Source of the DNA: Oceanihabitans gracilariae
GTDB lineage: Bacteria > Bacteroidota > Bacteroidia > Flavobacteriales > Flavobacteriaceae
Direction of reading: 5' to 3'
Assembly: GCF_042684485.1 (NCBI RefSeq)
Contig: NZ_JBHULM010000004.1
Location: 172,970 to 236,969 of the forward strand
Length of the DNA stretch: 64,000 bases
The notes beneath the pieces are model-generated. The model had not been told where the DNA came from. It worked only from the letters and a program-made list of their open reading frames with translations, and ran no database searches. Both the position numbers and the translations under genes were made by a program. Shown here one piece after another: positions 16,675-26,094 of this stretch (positions are counted from its first letter, which is position 1; each line of letters starts with the position of its first letter).

Positions 16675-16957
16675 AAAATGCTTTTAATTTAAAGATAGAT
16701 TTAGCTTTAAATATAGCGTAATGACAACTGTATTTATCATACTTGTTGTGTTTTTTAGCCATTTTTAATAATTAATTATACAAGGCTAGTTATATTTTTA
16801 ATCTTTAAAAATTTTAAGGAAAATAAAGTTATTTTGATAATCTGTTACCGAAGCATTTTTCTGGTTTTGCTATATTCCTATTACAAAAAAGAACTACCAA
16901 GTGACACTCAAAGCTATTGTAAATTGTAGTAAGAAGCTTGTGTTTTGTAGCAATGAT

Positions 16958-17707
16958 TTAAGGAGTTTTGTGTGTGGTTTTTTTTCGGTATTTTCTTTTG
17001 GTTCTAATCAAACCATATCTTAAATCGTCAAAAATTAAACTTATAAATAAAATAATGGCTCCAATAGTAAGCGTGTTTAATTTTAGGCCTATTCTTGAAT
17101 AAAGAAAACCTCCTGTTAATCCGCCAAGAAAGAAAAAACAAATAATATATATTCTTAGCTTTATGGTGGATTTTAGTTTTTCTTTTTGCGGAAAAGATTG
17201 CGGAAAAAATAATTGAGAAAGTTCTATTCCTAAATCTGTAAAAAGTCCTGTAAGGTGTGTGGTTCTTACTATAGCATTCGAAATTTTTGTAACAAATGAG
17301 TTTTGAAGTCCCATAGCAAAAAGCAATAGGCAAACCACTGCATCTGGATATTTTATTTCCATAAAATTACTAAAGGTTGCAATGCTAATTAAAATTACGC
17401 ACTCAATAATTGTAGGTACTACAAAAACATTAAGCTTTTTGTTTTCTCTATATTTTTCAATTAAAAAACCTGAAACAAAAGAACCAAAGAGAAACGAAAA
17501 AATATACAGAAAATAAATGGTTCCTATCCAAAAGTCAAAATTAGCAACATCACTAATAAAAAGAGCAAAGTGGCCAGTAACATTTGTGGTTAATTGTTTA
17601 AAGGCTAAATAGCCAGTAACATTAACTATACCAGCTACAAAAGACAAAATTGTAGCAATTTTGAGGTTGTGCTTTAAAGTTCTGCTTTTGCCTTGGTGTC
17701 TAAACAT
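16958..17707 (-). CDS. YoaK family (DUF1275) membrane protein
   Basis: 249 residues with about six transmembrane helices and the DUF1275 signatures: ILSFVAGIVNVTGYLAFKQLTTNVTGHFALFISD near residues 19-52, GSFVSGFLIEKY near 75-86, AMGLQNSFVTKISNAIVRTTHLTGLFTDLGIEL near 131-163. The family has unknown transport function. It lies 29 bases downstream of the acyl-CoA ligase gene, so the two are probably cotranscribed. Confidence 0.87.
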   Translation of the reverse strand: MFRHQGKSRTLKHNLKIATILSFVAGIVNVTGYLAFKQLTTNVTGHFALFISDVANFDFWIGTIYFLYIFSFLFGSFVSGFLIEKYRENKKLNVFVVPTIIECVILISIATFSNFMEIKYPDAVVCLLLFAMGLQNSFVTKISNAIVRTTHLTGLFTDLGIELSQLFFPQSFPQKEKLKSTIKLRIYIICFFFLGGLTGGFLYSRIGLKLNTLTIGAIILFISLIFDDLRYGLIRTKRKYRKKTTHKTP

Positions 17708-17736
17708 TCTTTTTTTATTGGGTTGCCTTTGCTAGC

Positions 17737-19362
17737 TTAACTATTTATGGTTACTATTTCTTTAATAGCTATTTCTCTCATTTCTACTTTTCGTATTTTT
17801 CCGGAAACAGTCATAGGAAAATCATTTACAAATTTCCAGTATTTAGGAACTGCATAATGCGCAATTTGATTTTTACAAAAAGCTAATAGTTCTGCTTCTG
17901 TACATTGTACATTTTGGTGTAATTTAATCCAAGCCATTATTTCTTCTCCATATTTTTCACTTGGCACACCTATTACTTGTATATCAAGTATTTTAGGATG
18001 TGTGTATAGAAATTCTTCAATAGATTTAGGCGAAATATTTTCTCCTCCACGAATAATTAAATCTTTAATTCTACCTGAAATACTTACATAACCTTCGGCA
18101 TCCATAACTGCTAAATCGCCAGAATGCATCCACCTGGAAGCATCTATTACTTGTTGGGTAGTTTCTGGATTATTCCAATAGCCTAACATTACCGAATAGC
18201 CTCGAGTACAAAGCTCTCCTTCTTTACCAATAGGAAGTGTTTTTCCGGTTTCAGGATCTATAATTTTAACCTCTAGATGCTCCATTACTGTTCCTACAGT
18301 AGCGACTTGTTTTTTTAAAGGAGCACCAATTTTTGTTTGTAAGGATACAGGAGAGGTTTCTGTCATTCCGTAACAAACGGTTACATCTTTCATATTCATT
18401 TCAGACTGTACACGTTTCATAATTTCTTCAGGACAAGTAGCGCCAGCCATAACACCTGTTCGTAAACTAGATAAGTTATAGTCTTTAAAATTATCAAGAG
18501 ACAATTCTGCAATAAACATAGTTGGTACACCATAAAGTGAGGTGCATTTTTCTTTTTCTACAGCAGATAAGGTTTTTTCTGCATTAAAACTATCATTTGG
18601 TATTACCATACATGCACCATGCGAAGTACATGCTAAATTACCTATTACCATACCAAAACAGTGGTAAAATGGTACAGGAATACAAACTCTATCTGCATCT
18701 GTATACTCTAAACGTCTTGCAATAAAGTAACCGTTGTTTAATACATTATGGTGGCTTAAAGTAACTCCTTTAGGAAAACCTGTAGTACCAGAAGTGTATT
18801 GTATATTGATGGCTTGGTCAAAATCTGTTTTAGCAATAGCTTCTTCTAGTTGTGCATCACTAATAGTATGTCCTTTTTTTAATAAATTTTCCCAATCTGC
18901 TGTATCTAGATAGACTGCTTTTTTTAAAGAAATACAATTTTCATCTACTTCTTCTAGCATCTTTTTGTAGGCACTTGTCTTGTATTTTACAGGACAAATA
19001 ACATACGATATTTCAGATTGATTAATGGCAAATTTTAGTTCGTGTACTCTATACGCAGGATTTAAATTTACTAAAATAGCACCAATTTCTGCGGTTGCGT
19101 ATTGTACTAAAGTCCACTCATATCTATTAGGAGACCAAATACCAACACGATCTCCAAATTGTACGCCATCTGCAAGAAGCGATTTTGCTAAATGAATAAC
19201 CTCTTGATAAAATTGTTTATAGGTAGCTCTATAGTTTTGATGTACACTAATTAAGGCGTCATTGTTTGGGTATTTCTCAACTGTTTTTCTTAAGTTTTCA
19301 CCTATAGTTTCTCCAAGTAAAGGTGCTGTAGAGTTAATAGTAGTATAGGACAATCTTTTCAT
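17737..19362 (-). CDS. AMP-dependent fatty acyl-CoA synthetase
   Basis: 541 residues of the ANL superfamily. The ATP-binding P-loop YTSGTTGFPKGV is near residues 189-200, the acyl-adenylate motif CYGMTETSPVS near 335-345, the hinge region SGDLAVMDAEGYVSISGRIKDLIIRGGENISPKSIEEF near 416-453, and the catalytic Lys in SGKIRKVEM near 523-531. The protein activates carboxylic acids as CoA thioesters. The VNLNPAYR motif near residue 98 is typical of the medium/long-chain group. Chain length cannot be told. The start at 19362 gives a full-length protein. Confidence 0.9.
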   Translation of the reverse strand: MKRLSYTTINSTAPLLGETIGENLRKTVEKYPNNDALISVHQNYRATYKQFYQEVIHLAKSLLADGVQFGDRVGIWSPNRYEWTLVQYATAEIGAILVNLNPAYRVHELKFAINQSEISYVICPVKYKTSAYKKMLEEVDENCISLKKAVYLDTADWENLLKKGHTISDAQLEEAIAKTDFDQAINIQYTSGTTGFPKGVTLSHHNVLNNGYFIARRLEYTDADRVCIPVPFYHCFGMVIGNLACTSHGACMVIPNDSFNAEKTLSAVEKEKCTSLYGVPTMFIAELSLDNFKDYNLSSLRTGVMAGATCPEEIMKRVQSEMNMKDVTVCYGMTETSPVSLQTKIGAPLKKQVATVGTVMEHLEVKIIDPETGKTLPIGKEGELCTRGYSVMLGYWNNPETTQQVIDASRWMHSGDLAVMDAEGYVSISGRIKDLIIRGGENISPKSIEEFLYTHPKILDIQVIGVPSEKYGEEIMAWIKLHQNVQCTEAELLAFCKNQIAHYAVPKYWKFVNDFPMTVSGKIRKVEMREIAIKEIVTINS

Positions 19363-19625
19363 TTACTAATTATTTAAAAACATATACTATAGATAGATGA
19401 GGTTTTATTTTAATAATTAAAATGGTATACTAACTATAGCATTTAAAATTTTGTATACGTAATTGGTATCTGGTTTATTTACCAGATAAGTGTTTGGAGT
19501 TGTAATATCTTTCCTTTTGCAATTTACGAGTTTTTAGACTAAACGTATATTGAAATGGAGCAAAATAAATTGCTTTTTTTTAATCTAGAAGTTGTGGTCT
19601 TAAAAAAAAATAATTTTTAAAAAGA

Positions 19626-21104
19626 TTAAGCGTTTGTTTGTTCTTTTCTCTTTTTCATTATTATAAAAAATAAAACGGTTACAAGGCAGGTTAGTGCTAA
19701 ACCTATCCAGTTAGAGGTTTCTACAGCTAAGTTAAAACCAATAGTTGGATCGTAAAAAATGTATGAAAAAATAACCGAAGTAATAAAGAATGCAGGAGCT
19801 AAAGCAAGCATATAATACTTTTTGTTTTGGTATAAATACACAGTACCTATCCATAATGCTATAGAAGCTGTTACTTGATTAGACCAAGAAAAATACCTCC
19901 ATAGTAGCTGAAAATCCATATTAGTAAGAATAAAAGAAATTAAAAACAAAGGGATTGCAACACCAAATCTGTTTTTTAAGGCCTTTTGATCTATTTTTAG
20001 GTAATCTGCAATAATCATTCGTGCTGCTCTAAAAGAAGTGTCACCAGAAGTAATAGGTAAAACAATAACACCTAGTACAGCAATAGTACCACCAACAGTA
20101 CCTAATAGTACCACAGCAATTTTATTAACCACAGCAGCAGGACCTCCATTTGCTAAAAGCGAACTTAGTTCGTCTGTACTTAATAAACTCATGGCAGCAG
20201 CAGCCCAAATCATGGCAATAACAGCTTCAAGAATCATCATACCATAAAAAACTTTTCTACCATCTTTTTCATTATCAATAGTACGTGAAATAATAGGAGA
20301 TTGTGTTGCATGAAAACCAGATAAAGCACCACAAGAAATAGTTAAAAAGATAACAGGATAGTAAGGTGTGTTTTTAGGATGTAAATTTTCTAAGGTTAAT
20401 TCTGGTAACGGGTTTCCGTACATAAACATACCAATACAAATACCTATAGCACTAACAATTAGTAAAAATCCTAATATTGGATAAATTTTACCTATTATTT
20501 TGTCTATTGGTAAAATAGTAGCAATAATATAATATATAAAAATACAGAAAATAATTATTTTTAAAACATTGGTTTCATTACCAATTAGCTCATTAATCAT
20601 TTTAGCAGGAGCAGTAACAAAAACAGTACCTACTAATACTAAAAGTAATAATGTAAAGAAGTTAACTACGTGGCTAAACGATTTTCCTAAAAATCTAGAC
20701 GCTAGAGCAGGTAAGTGTGCACCTCCATATCTAATAGAAATCATACCAGTAAGATAATCATGCACTCCACCAGCAAATATAGACCCAAAGACAATCCATA
20801 AAAAAGCCGAAGGACCATATAAAGCACCTAGAATTGGACCAAATATTGGTCCAACACCTGCAATATTTAATATTTGAATAAAAGCGTTTCTATTGCTATT
20901 CATAGGAACAAAATCAACACCATCTGATAAAGAATGCGCAGGAGTTGTTTTGTTGGCGTCAGACTTGAAGGTCTTATCTACAAATTTTCCGTATGTAAGA
21001 TATCCAATAAGTAATAAAATTAAAGCGGTTATAAAAGTAATCATAATTGCTATTTTGTTGGAGCTATAAATATTACCACCTAGTTTTCTAAGCTTAGATT
21101 TCAT
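19626..21104 (-). CDS. cstA: carbon starvation protein CstA family transporter
   Basis: 492 residues with many transmembrane segments. The CstA family region near residues 50-110 contains DGVDFVPMNSNRNAFIQILNIAGVGPIFGPILGALYGP and GGVHDYLTGMISIRYGG, and SGFHATQSPIISRTI is near 262. These are hallmarks of the peptide/pyruvate transporter CstA, in its shorter Bacteroidota form. It is a single-gene unit, with gaps of about 230-260 bases on each side; a short hairpin (TATCTGGT/ACCAGATA at 19467-19488) is the only structure seen downstream. Confidence 0.9.
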   Translation of the reverse strand: MKSKLRKLGGNIYSSNKIAIMITFITALILLLIGYLTYGKFVDKTFKSDANKTTPAHSLSDGVDFVPMNSNRNAFIQILNIAGVGPIFGPILGALYGPSAFLWIVFGSIFAGGVHDYLTGMISIRYGGAHLPALASRFLGKSFSHVVNFFTLLLLVLVGTVFVTAPAKMINELIGNETNVLKIIIFCIFIYYIIATILPIDKIIGKIYPILGFLLIVSAIGICIGMFMYGNPLPELTLENLHPKNTPYYPVIFLTISCGALSGFHATQSPIISRTIDNEKDGRKVFYGMMILEAVIAMIWAAAAMSLLSTDELSSLLANGGPAAVVNKIAVVLLGTVGGTIAVLGVIVLPITSGDTSFRAARMIIADYLKIDQKALKNRFGVAIPLFLISFILTNMDFQLLWRYFSWSNQVTASIALWIGTVYLYQNKKYYMLALAPAFFITSVIFSYIFYDPTIGFNLAVETSNWIGLALTCLVTVLFFIIMKKRKEQTNA

Positions 21105-21336
21105 TTTTTAAACAGGAACAGACTTATAGTATTGTACCTATTTAGAAATACTATTTTTTACATTGTTGAAAACCGTTTGTGTGGTAAATGAAGGCGCAAA
21201 TGTACAAAAGTTTAAGAATGTATTTTTGTTAAAATACATATTTGACCTATGCTGTAAGTAATTACTTATTTATTAGAAATGTGTTAAAATATGTTCTCTA
21301 GAAGCTATCTTTTTGTTGCTTAAAGCTTTAATGAAA

Positions 21337-22308
21337 TTAGGTAGTGTGATTTCTACGACTCCACTTAGAAGCCACCATACTAATAATTAAAATTTGTGTA
21401 GCATGAAATAGCATAATAGGTAAGAGAATAATACCTATAGTTGCCATGTTTCCGAAGATTATTTTAGAAAAAACAGTTCCGTGAACTAGTGATTTTTTGG
21501 TACCACAAAACTGTGCTGTAATTTGGTCTTCTATATTAAATTGCATCTTCTTTGCTAAAAAGCCTATAAGATAAAACAGGATGCTAAATAAGATTAAAAC
21601 CGAAACAAAGAGTAGTAGTAGATCTAAAATAGAAACCGAACTAAATATGTTGTCATTAAACGAATTAGCAAAACTTTTATAAATGATTAATAGAATAATA
21701 GATTTATCAAACAAGGTTAATTTTTTGCTGTTTTTTAGGGCAAGTGCTCCAAAATAACGCTGTAAAACAACACCAAACAGAACAGGCAAAATGATTTGTA
21801 CAATAAGTTTTATATAGATATCTACAAAATTAAAATCGGCTTGCGGATTTTTAACAAATAAACCCATCCATAATGGTGTAAGAACTATACCAATAATACC
21901 AGAAATACTAGCATTAAATATTGCTGCAGGAATATTGCCTTTTGCAATAGAAACCATTACTACAGATGAAGAAACAGTTGAAGGCAATGCTGCCAAGAAA
22001 AAAAATGCCAGCCAGATAATTTCTTGTTCTTTATTTTGAATAAAGGGTTGAAACACCAAAACCAACAAAGGAAATATTAAAAAGGTAGACGTTTGTATTA
22101 AAAGGTGTAGTTTCCAGTTTTTAATACCTTCTTTTAGTTTTGAAGGACTCAATTTTAATCCGTAAAAAAAGAATATCAACGAAATACCTATACTGCTAAT
22201 TGTATCTATAGGAATTTTACTTTCAGCAGTTCCCCATTGCGGAAAAATATAGGCTAAGCCAATTACTATTAAAATAGATAGAACAAACTTATCAATCTTT
22301 ATTTTCAT
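21337..22308 (-). CDS. bile acid:sodium symporter family protein (SBF-like)
   Basis: 323 residues, about nine or ten transmembrane helices. IDTISSIGISLIFFFYGLKLSPSKLKEGIKNWKLH near residues 34-68, LAALPSTVSSSVVMVSIAKGNIPAAIFNASISGIIGIVLTPLWMG near 106-150 and FCGTKKSLVHGTVFSKIIFG near 267-286 are the signatures of the PF13593 branch (YfeH/arsenite-permease-related). The substrate is unknown. The C-terminus is short and basic (SKWSRRNHTT). The 73-base gap to the upstream methyltransferase gene could allow cotranscription. Confidence 0.87.
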   Translation of the reverse strand: MKIKIDKFVLSILIVIGLAYIFPQWGTAESKIPIDTISSIGISLIFFFYGLKLSPSKLKEGIKNWKLHLLIQTSTFLIFPLLVLVFQPFIQNKEQEIIWLAFFFLAALPSTVSSSVVMVSIAKGNIPAAIFNASISGIIGIVLTPLWMGLFVKNPQADFNFVDIYIKLIVQIILPVLFGVVLQRYFGALALKNSKKLTLFDKSIILLIIYKSFANSFNDNIFSSVSILDLLLLFVSVLILFSILFYLIGFLAKKMQFNIEDQITAQFCGTKKSLVHGTVFSKIIFGNMATIGIILLPIMLFHATQILIISMVASKWSRRNHTT

Positions 22309-22381
22309 AATAATATTCTTTGTTTAGAATGGCTAAAATAAAGATTTGTAAACTTGATGTCTAATAAATTGAACTTCCTTT

Positions 22382-23041
22382 TTAGTGGTCACTAATTTTT
22401 TTACCAATAAGAACGTTGTTTGATTTTTCAATATTTTTAAGGAATGAAGTTTCAAAATAAGGAGATTTTTCAAAAAAACCAATGACCTCATTTGTTTGCT
22501 CAGACATTTTTCCTTTTATGCCTAGATTAAAAATGAAATATCCATTCTTGTTAATTAGTTTGGCAACGTTTTCACAAAAAACAGAAGAGTAAAATTGACT
22601 AGGAACCTTGTTATTGATAAATAAATCAATGATTATTAAGTCTTGTTTTTTCTTGCTTTCTTGAACAAATTTATAGGCATCATATTTGCTTATGGTTAAA
22701 TTTTGAGAAGAAGCAATATTAAAATCGTTTTTGGCAATAGATATCATTTTATCGTCAATTTCTACAGCATGAATATGTTCTTTAAATCCAAACTTTTCGC
22801 GTAAAGAATAAATAACGCTTCCACCTCCTAATCCTAATAATAAAACATGTTTCAGGTCTTTTAATTCAATTTTATTAAGAGCATATTCAAGAATTTTTTG
22901 AAGCGAACCATACGAGTAATTAGCATCTTTAGTATTAAGCATTTTTTTGCCGTTGTAATAGATTATTTCTAATTTTCCATTGGTTTCAGAATCAAAAGTA
23001 TTACAGGTTAGAGGCCATATATAGCTTAAGCGTTTTTTCAT
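22382..23041 (-). CDS. spermidine-synthase-like class I methyltransferase
   Basis: 219 residues with the Rossmann SAM-binding motif LLLGLGGGSVIYSLREKF near residues 67-84, the acidic ribose-binding residue in HAVEIDDKMISIAKNDF near 91-107, and LIIIDLFINNKVPSQFYS near 134-151. The fold matches the spermidine synthase / methyltransferase family. It lacks the complete N-terminal domain of true spermidine synthases, so the polyamine role is doubtful; many such short proteins have no assigned substrate. Confidence 0.72.
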   Translation of the reverse strand: MKKRLSYIWPLTCNTFDSETNGKLEIIYYNGKKMLNTKDANYSYGSLQKILEYALNKIELKDLKHVLLLGLGGGSVIYSLREKFGFKEHIHAVEIDDKMISIAKNDFNIASSQNLTISKYDAYKFVQESKKKQDLIIIDLFINNKVPSQFYSSVFCENVAKLINKNGYFIFNLGIKGKMSEQTNEVIGFFEKSPYFETSFLKNIEKSNNVLIGKKISDH

Positions 23042-23162
23042 GGTACAGAGTATCGTGTACTTATATATTTAATTACAGTGTGTTTTTAAAGAACAATAAG
23101 TAGTAGTAGAATTTTTTTAAATTAATGTTGCTATGTTGCGCAATATTAGTTGTTGATTAAAA

Positions 23163-23205
23163 AAGCGGCTAAAAGCAATAGGTAACTTGAGCTTTTTCAC
23201 CGCTT
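23163..23205 (-). terminator. terminator of the 3-hydroxyacyl-CoA dehydrogenase gene
   Basis: On the minus strand AAGCGG...AAAAGC pairs with GCTTTT..CCGCTT over most of 14 bp with a small internal mismatch, followed by a T-run. It lies 28 bases past the stop codon. Confidence 0.7.
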
Positions 23206-23232
23206 AACATACACACTAAGAAAATTATGTTT

Positions 23233-24129
23233 TTAATTCAAGAAATCAGGATCTTTGTAAGCAGGATTTGGATATTTATAAAAACCTTCTCCAGTAGAAA
23301 CGCCTAATTTATTTTTATCAATAAAATTTTCTTTTAAGTATTTTATTGTTTTTATAGCATCTGGATTCTTTGTTTTTTCTGCAGAGAGTTTATAAATATT
23401 ATATGCTGTTGTTATACCAACTGTATCTAAAATAGCAATAGGACCAATTGGTGCTCCTGTAGCTTTCATCCATGTTTTATCAATGGTTTCAGGTTCTGCA
23501 ACGCCTTTTATAAGTAACTCTAAACCTGCACGTAATAAAGGCACTAATAAGGTGTTTAATATATAGCCAGGCTGTTCTTTGTGTAGAGGTAAGGCTAGCA
23601 TACCTATAGCTTTAGCAAATGCTACTACATCATCAAATACTTTGGTATCTGTTGTTGGGTGTCCCATGATTTCTGCAGTATTATGTTTCCAAATATTATT
23701 TGCAAAATGCAAAGCTAAAAATTGAGAAGGTCTTCCTGTAGCATGAGCAAACTGGCTTGGTAAAAGCGTAGACGAGTTTGTTACAAAAATGGTTTTTTCT
23801 GGAGCTACTTTAGCTAGTTTTTTGTAAAAATCAATTTTAATTGTTGGGTTTTCAGGAACAGCCTCAATCATTAAATCTGCATCTTTAACAGATGCCTTTA
23901 AGTCTGAAGTATAATTTAAATTTTTAAAGGTTTTATCTAGTTGTTCTGGAGTAGCATTTAAATCTGTTTGAAAAGCTTCAGACAATTCAGCAAATTTAGC
24001 CTTTGCTTTTTCAAGAACTTCGTCATTTATATCATAAACCGTTACGTTAAATCCGTGAAAAGCAGTTTGAAAAGCAATTTGGTATCCTAAAACTCCGCTT
24101 CCTGCTACAGTTACATTTTTATAGGCCAT
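23233..24129 (-). CDS. 3-hydroxyacyl-CoA dehydrogenase (3-hydroxybutyryl-CoA dehydrogenase type)
   Basis: 298 residues. The NAD-binding GSGVLGYQIAFQTA motif is near residues 10-23 and the Asp that selects NAD is in YDIND near 33-37. The catalytic His is in FLALHFANN near 137-145, and the helical C-terminal domain contains PGYILNTLLVPLLRAGLELLIKGVAEPETIDKTW near 188-221. The enzyme oxidises 3-hydroxyacyl-CoA with NAD+. It is the first gene downstream of a conserved element (24187-24219) also found before the oleate hydratase gene, and the AraC regulator gene is directly upstream. The setting suggests a role in (hydroxy) fatty acid metabolism. Confidence 0.9.
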   Translation of the reverse strand: MAYKNVTVAGSGVLGYQIAFQTAFHGFNVTVYDINDEVLEKAKAKFAELSEAFQTDLNATPEQLDKTFKNLNYTSDLKASVKDADLMIEAVPENPTIKIDFYKKLAKVAPEKTIFVTNSSTLLPSQFAHATGRPSQFLALHFANNIWKHNTAEIMGHPTTDTKVFDDVVAFAKAIGMLALPLHKEQPGYILNTLLVPLLRAGLELLIKGVAEPETIDKTWMKATGAPIGPIAILDTVGITTAYNIYKLSAEKTKNPDAIKTIKYLKENFIDKNKLGVSTGEGFYKYPNPAYKDPDFLN

Positions 24130-24154
24130 TTTATTCCGTTTTTTTGTTTATTAA

Positions 24155-24219
24155 CAAAGTTAACGATACCTATAGGTTAAACACTATCCTTAAACTCAGT
24201 ATTTGTGTCCTTAAATTTT
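24155..24219 (-). promoter_or_regulatory. promoter and candidate AraC operator of the 3-hydroxyacyl-CoA dehydrogenase gene
   Basis: The minus-strand -7 element TAACTTTG is at 24155-24162. A 33-nt element at 24187-24219 lies 24 bases upstream of it. The element matches, at 26 of 33 positions and in the same orientation, the one before oleate hydratase (27446-27478), which also lies 24 bases from its -7 element. The plus-strand core reads AAACTCAGTATTTGTG. Confidence 0.65.
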
Positions 24220-24220
24220 A

Positions 24221-25090
24221 CTATAACAAGTGTTCTTTTAATCTGTAGCTAGTAGGAGAAATAGAAGTGTGTTTTTTAAAAAATCTGCCAAATGCAGATA
24301 CCGAATTAAACTGTAGTTTAAAAGATATTTCAGAAACACTCAAACTTGTGTTACCTAATAAAGTATAGGCTTCTTTTAATAGCATTTCATCTATAATTTC
24401 ATGTGGTGTTTTTCCGCTAGATTTTTTAACAATTTCTATTAAATATTTATTAGAAATATTCAGTTTTTTAGCATAAAAATCAACAGATTTATGTTCTAAA
24501 ATATTCTTAGTAATAAGCTCTTTAAATTTTAAAAATAAACCTGGAATAGGATTATTTGTTTCTGTTTTTATTAAATGATTTACCTCTGTTATTTCAGCAA
24601 TCTCTAAAAGGATGTTGAAGATAATCGTTCGAATAATTTCATCTGTAAATTTGCTGTTTTTTGCAGATTTAGTTTTGAGGTATTTAAATAAGTTAATTAG
24701 GTTTTTTATTGCTGAAGCATCTGTATTAATTAAAGAATAGTTACCATTTTGAAAGCTCATGATTTTTTCAATAATAAATGGATCACTAACATTTTTTAGT
24801 AAGAAATTAGTCTCGAAAAGTAACAGGTTTAGTTTAAAGTTTTTAGATACTTTTTTAATAGAAAATGTAGTGGAAGGAGCAGCAATAAGAATGTTGTTTT
24901 TGGCAATAGTATATTCTTGGTTGTCTACTTCAATTGTGATTTTACCATGTGTACAGATCAATAAGGTATAAAAATCTATTCGGAATGGCTTTTCTATCAC
25001 TTCTAGAACATCACTTGCAATAGCAATGTAATAAGGATGATTACATGCAATATTATAAAGAGAAAGTATCTGTTTTAAGTTGGTGTACAA
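24221..25090 (-). CDS. AraC family transcriptional regulator
   Basis: 289 residues. The N-terminal half is a cupin-like effector domain (IEVDNQEYTIAKNNILIAAPSTTFSI near residues 53-78). The C-terminal domain (about 190-289) has the two helix-turn-helix units of AraC/XylS proteins: DFYAKKLNISNKYLIEIVKKSSGKTPHEIIDEMLLKEA and SVSEISFKLQFNSVSAFGRFFKKHTSISPTSYR. It lies between the 3-hydroxyacyl-CoA dehydrogenase and oleate hydratase genes, whose upstream regions share a motif that is the likely binding site. The ligand would be a fatty acid or derivative by context only. Confidence 0.88.
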   Translation of the reverse strand: MYTNLKQILSLYNIACNHPYYIAIASDVLEVIEKPFRIDFYTLLICTHGKITIEVDNQEYTIAKNNILIAAPSTTFSIKKVSKNFKLNLLLFETNFLLKNVSDPFIIEKIMSFQNGNYSLINTDASAIKNLINLFKYLKTKSAKNSKFTDEIIRTIIFNILLEIAEITEVNHLIKTETNNPIPGLFLKFKELITKNILEHKSVDFYAKKLNISNKYLIEIVKKSSGKTPHEIIDEMLLKEAYTLLGNTSLSVSEISFKLQFNSVSAFGRFFKKHTSISPTSYRLKEHLL

Positions 25091-25334
25091 GTAAATCTTT
25101 TTAAAGAGTGCTACTATAATTATTTTGGGAAGTTAAGTGCTTTTTTTGTGATTAGCAACACCATTTTTTATCTGTTATATATTCCTCTTAATTTGTGTCT
25201 TGTTAGTAGATGTTTTTCTTTTAATTTTCTTCTAGTTTTCGGTTTGTATATTTTTCGGTTCTTAATGGTGTTTTGTAAAATGGTGGTAAGAAAATGGAGT
25301 AAATACACTTTTTGGTTATGCTATAAAAAAACTA

Positions 25335-25383
25335 CTTGCAAATATCATTTTCTAGATTTATGAGAAGAAAATGAATTTGCAAG
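25335..25383. other. long imperfect inverted repeat in a gene-free stretch
   Basis: CTTGCAAATATCATTTTCT (25335-25353) pairs with AGAAAATGAATTTGCAAG (25366-25383) with one bulged base and a 12-base loop. No T-run follows on either strand, so it is not a standard terminator. It lies in the 362-base gap 25091-25452 between the AraC gene start and the end of the oleate hydratase gene; a 71-codon plus-strand frame there looks non-coding. Confidence 0.55.
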
Positions 25384-25452
25384 CAGTGACTATATACTTG
25401 TATTTTTATTTAGGAGTTTAACTTAATAGGAGGGATGTTTTTATAACTCCTT

Positions 25453-26091
25453 TTATTTATTTACTAACCATCCTTGAATTTTATGAAATTGTTCTTGAAA
25501 GAAAGATTCGTGTTCTTCTTCTAATGTTTCGCCTTCAGGTAAGATATGCTCGAAATAACTGTCTTTTAAAAATTTTCTTAATATACCTTCTCCAGGAATT
25601 GGTTTGTAATCGTTTAATGATTTGATAGCCTTTAATAACTGTCTGATGTCATATTGTAAAGGAATAATATCAGGCACTTGTTTGTTTAAGTTTAGTAATT
25701 TGTAAACAGCAATACGTGCTGTTCTTATAGAGCTATCCATAGTAAAAACAATATCATTATTGGTTTCTACAAATTGTCCGACCAAACCTAAATTTTTACA
25801 ACCTTCAGGAACTACATGTGGTCTGTCTCCTTTTGCTCTAGGCATAAACATAGAGGTAATGTATGGCATAAATGCAGTATGAACAATAGTGTTTTCTGTA
25901 ACATCTTTAATTTGGTCAACAATACCTAAGTGGTAGCAAAGCTCTGTTACTATTTCGTTACCTGTACATTGTGGCATTGTTTTTTTAATGTAATTACCTT
26001 CTTTATCCATGTATAGTGAATACACCCAAAGTACTAAAACATCATCGGGTTGGTTAGGGTAGTGTGGCTGACGGTTACAAGTAAAACTCAT
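25453..26091 (-). pseudogene. oleate hydratase, C-terminal part after an in-frame stop
   Basis: 212 residues from an ATG (26089-26091) to the natural end. It continues the oleate hydratase sequence exactly where the upstream part stops: MSFTCNRQPHYPNQPDDVLV follows, then YITSMFMPRAKGDRPHVVPEGCKNLGLVGQFVETNND and AVYKLLNLNKQVPDI, all typical of the C-terminal region that contributes to substrate and FAD binding. Only TGA and TTA codons separate it from the upstream frame, and both are in the same phase. It could be made by reinitiation at the ATG two codons past the stop; otherwise it is untranslated. Confidence 0.85.
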
Positions 26092-26094
26092 TAA

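Noticed and set aside
24187..24219. Treating the AraC-linked element as another island box
   Set aside because: It shares a short TCAGT/ACTGA word, but its form and its 24-base spacing differ from the island boxes.
25148..25363. 71-codon plus-strand frame in the gap before oleate hydratase
   Set aside because: Low-complexity Phe/Leu/Cys-rich translation of AT-rich DNA, no promoter, and it ends inside the hairpin arm.
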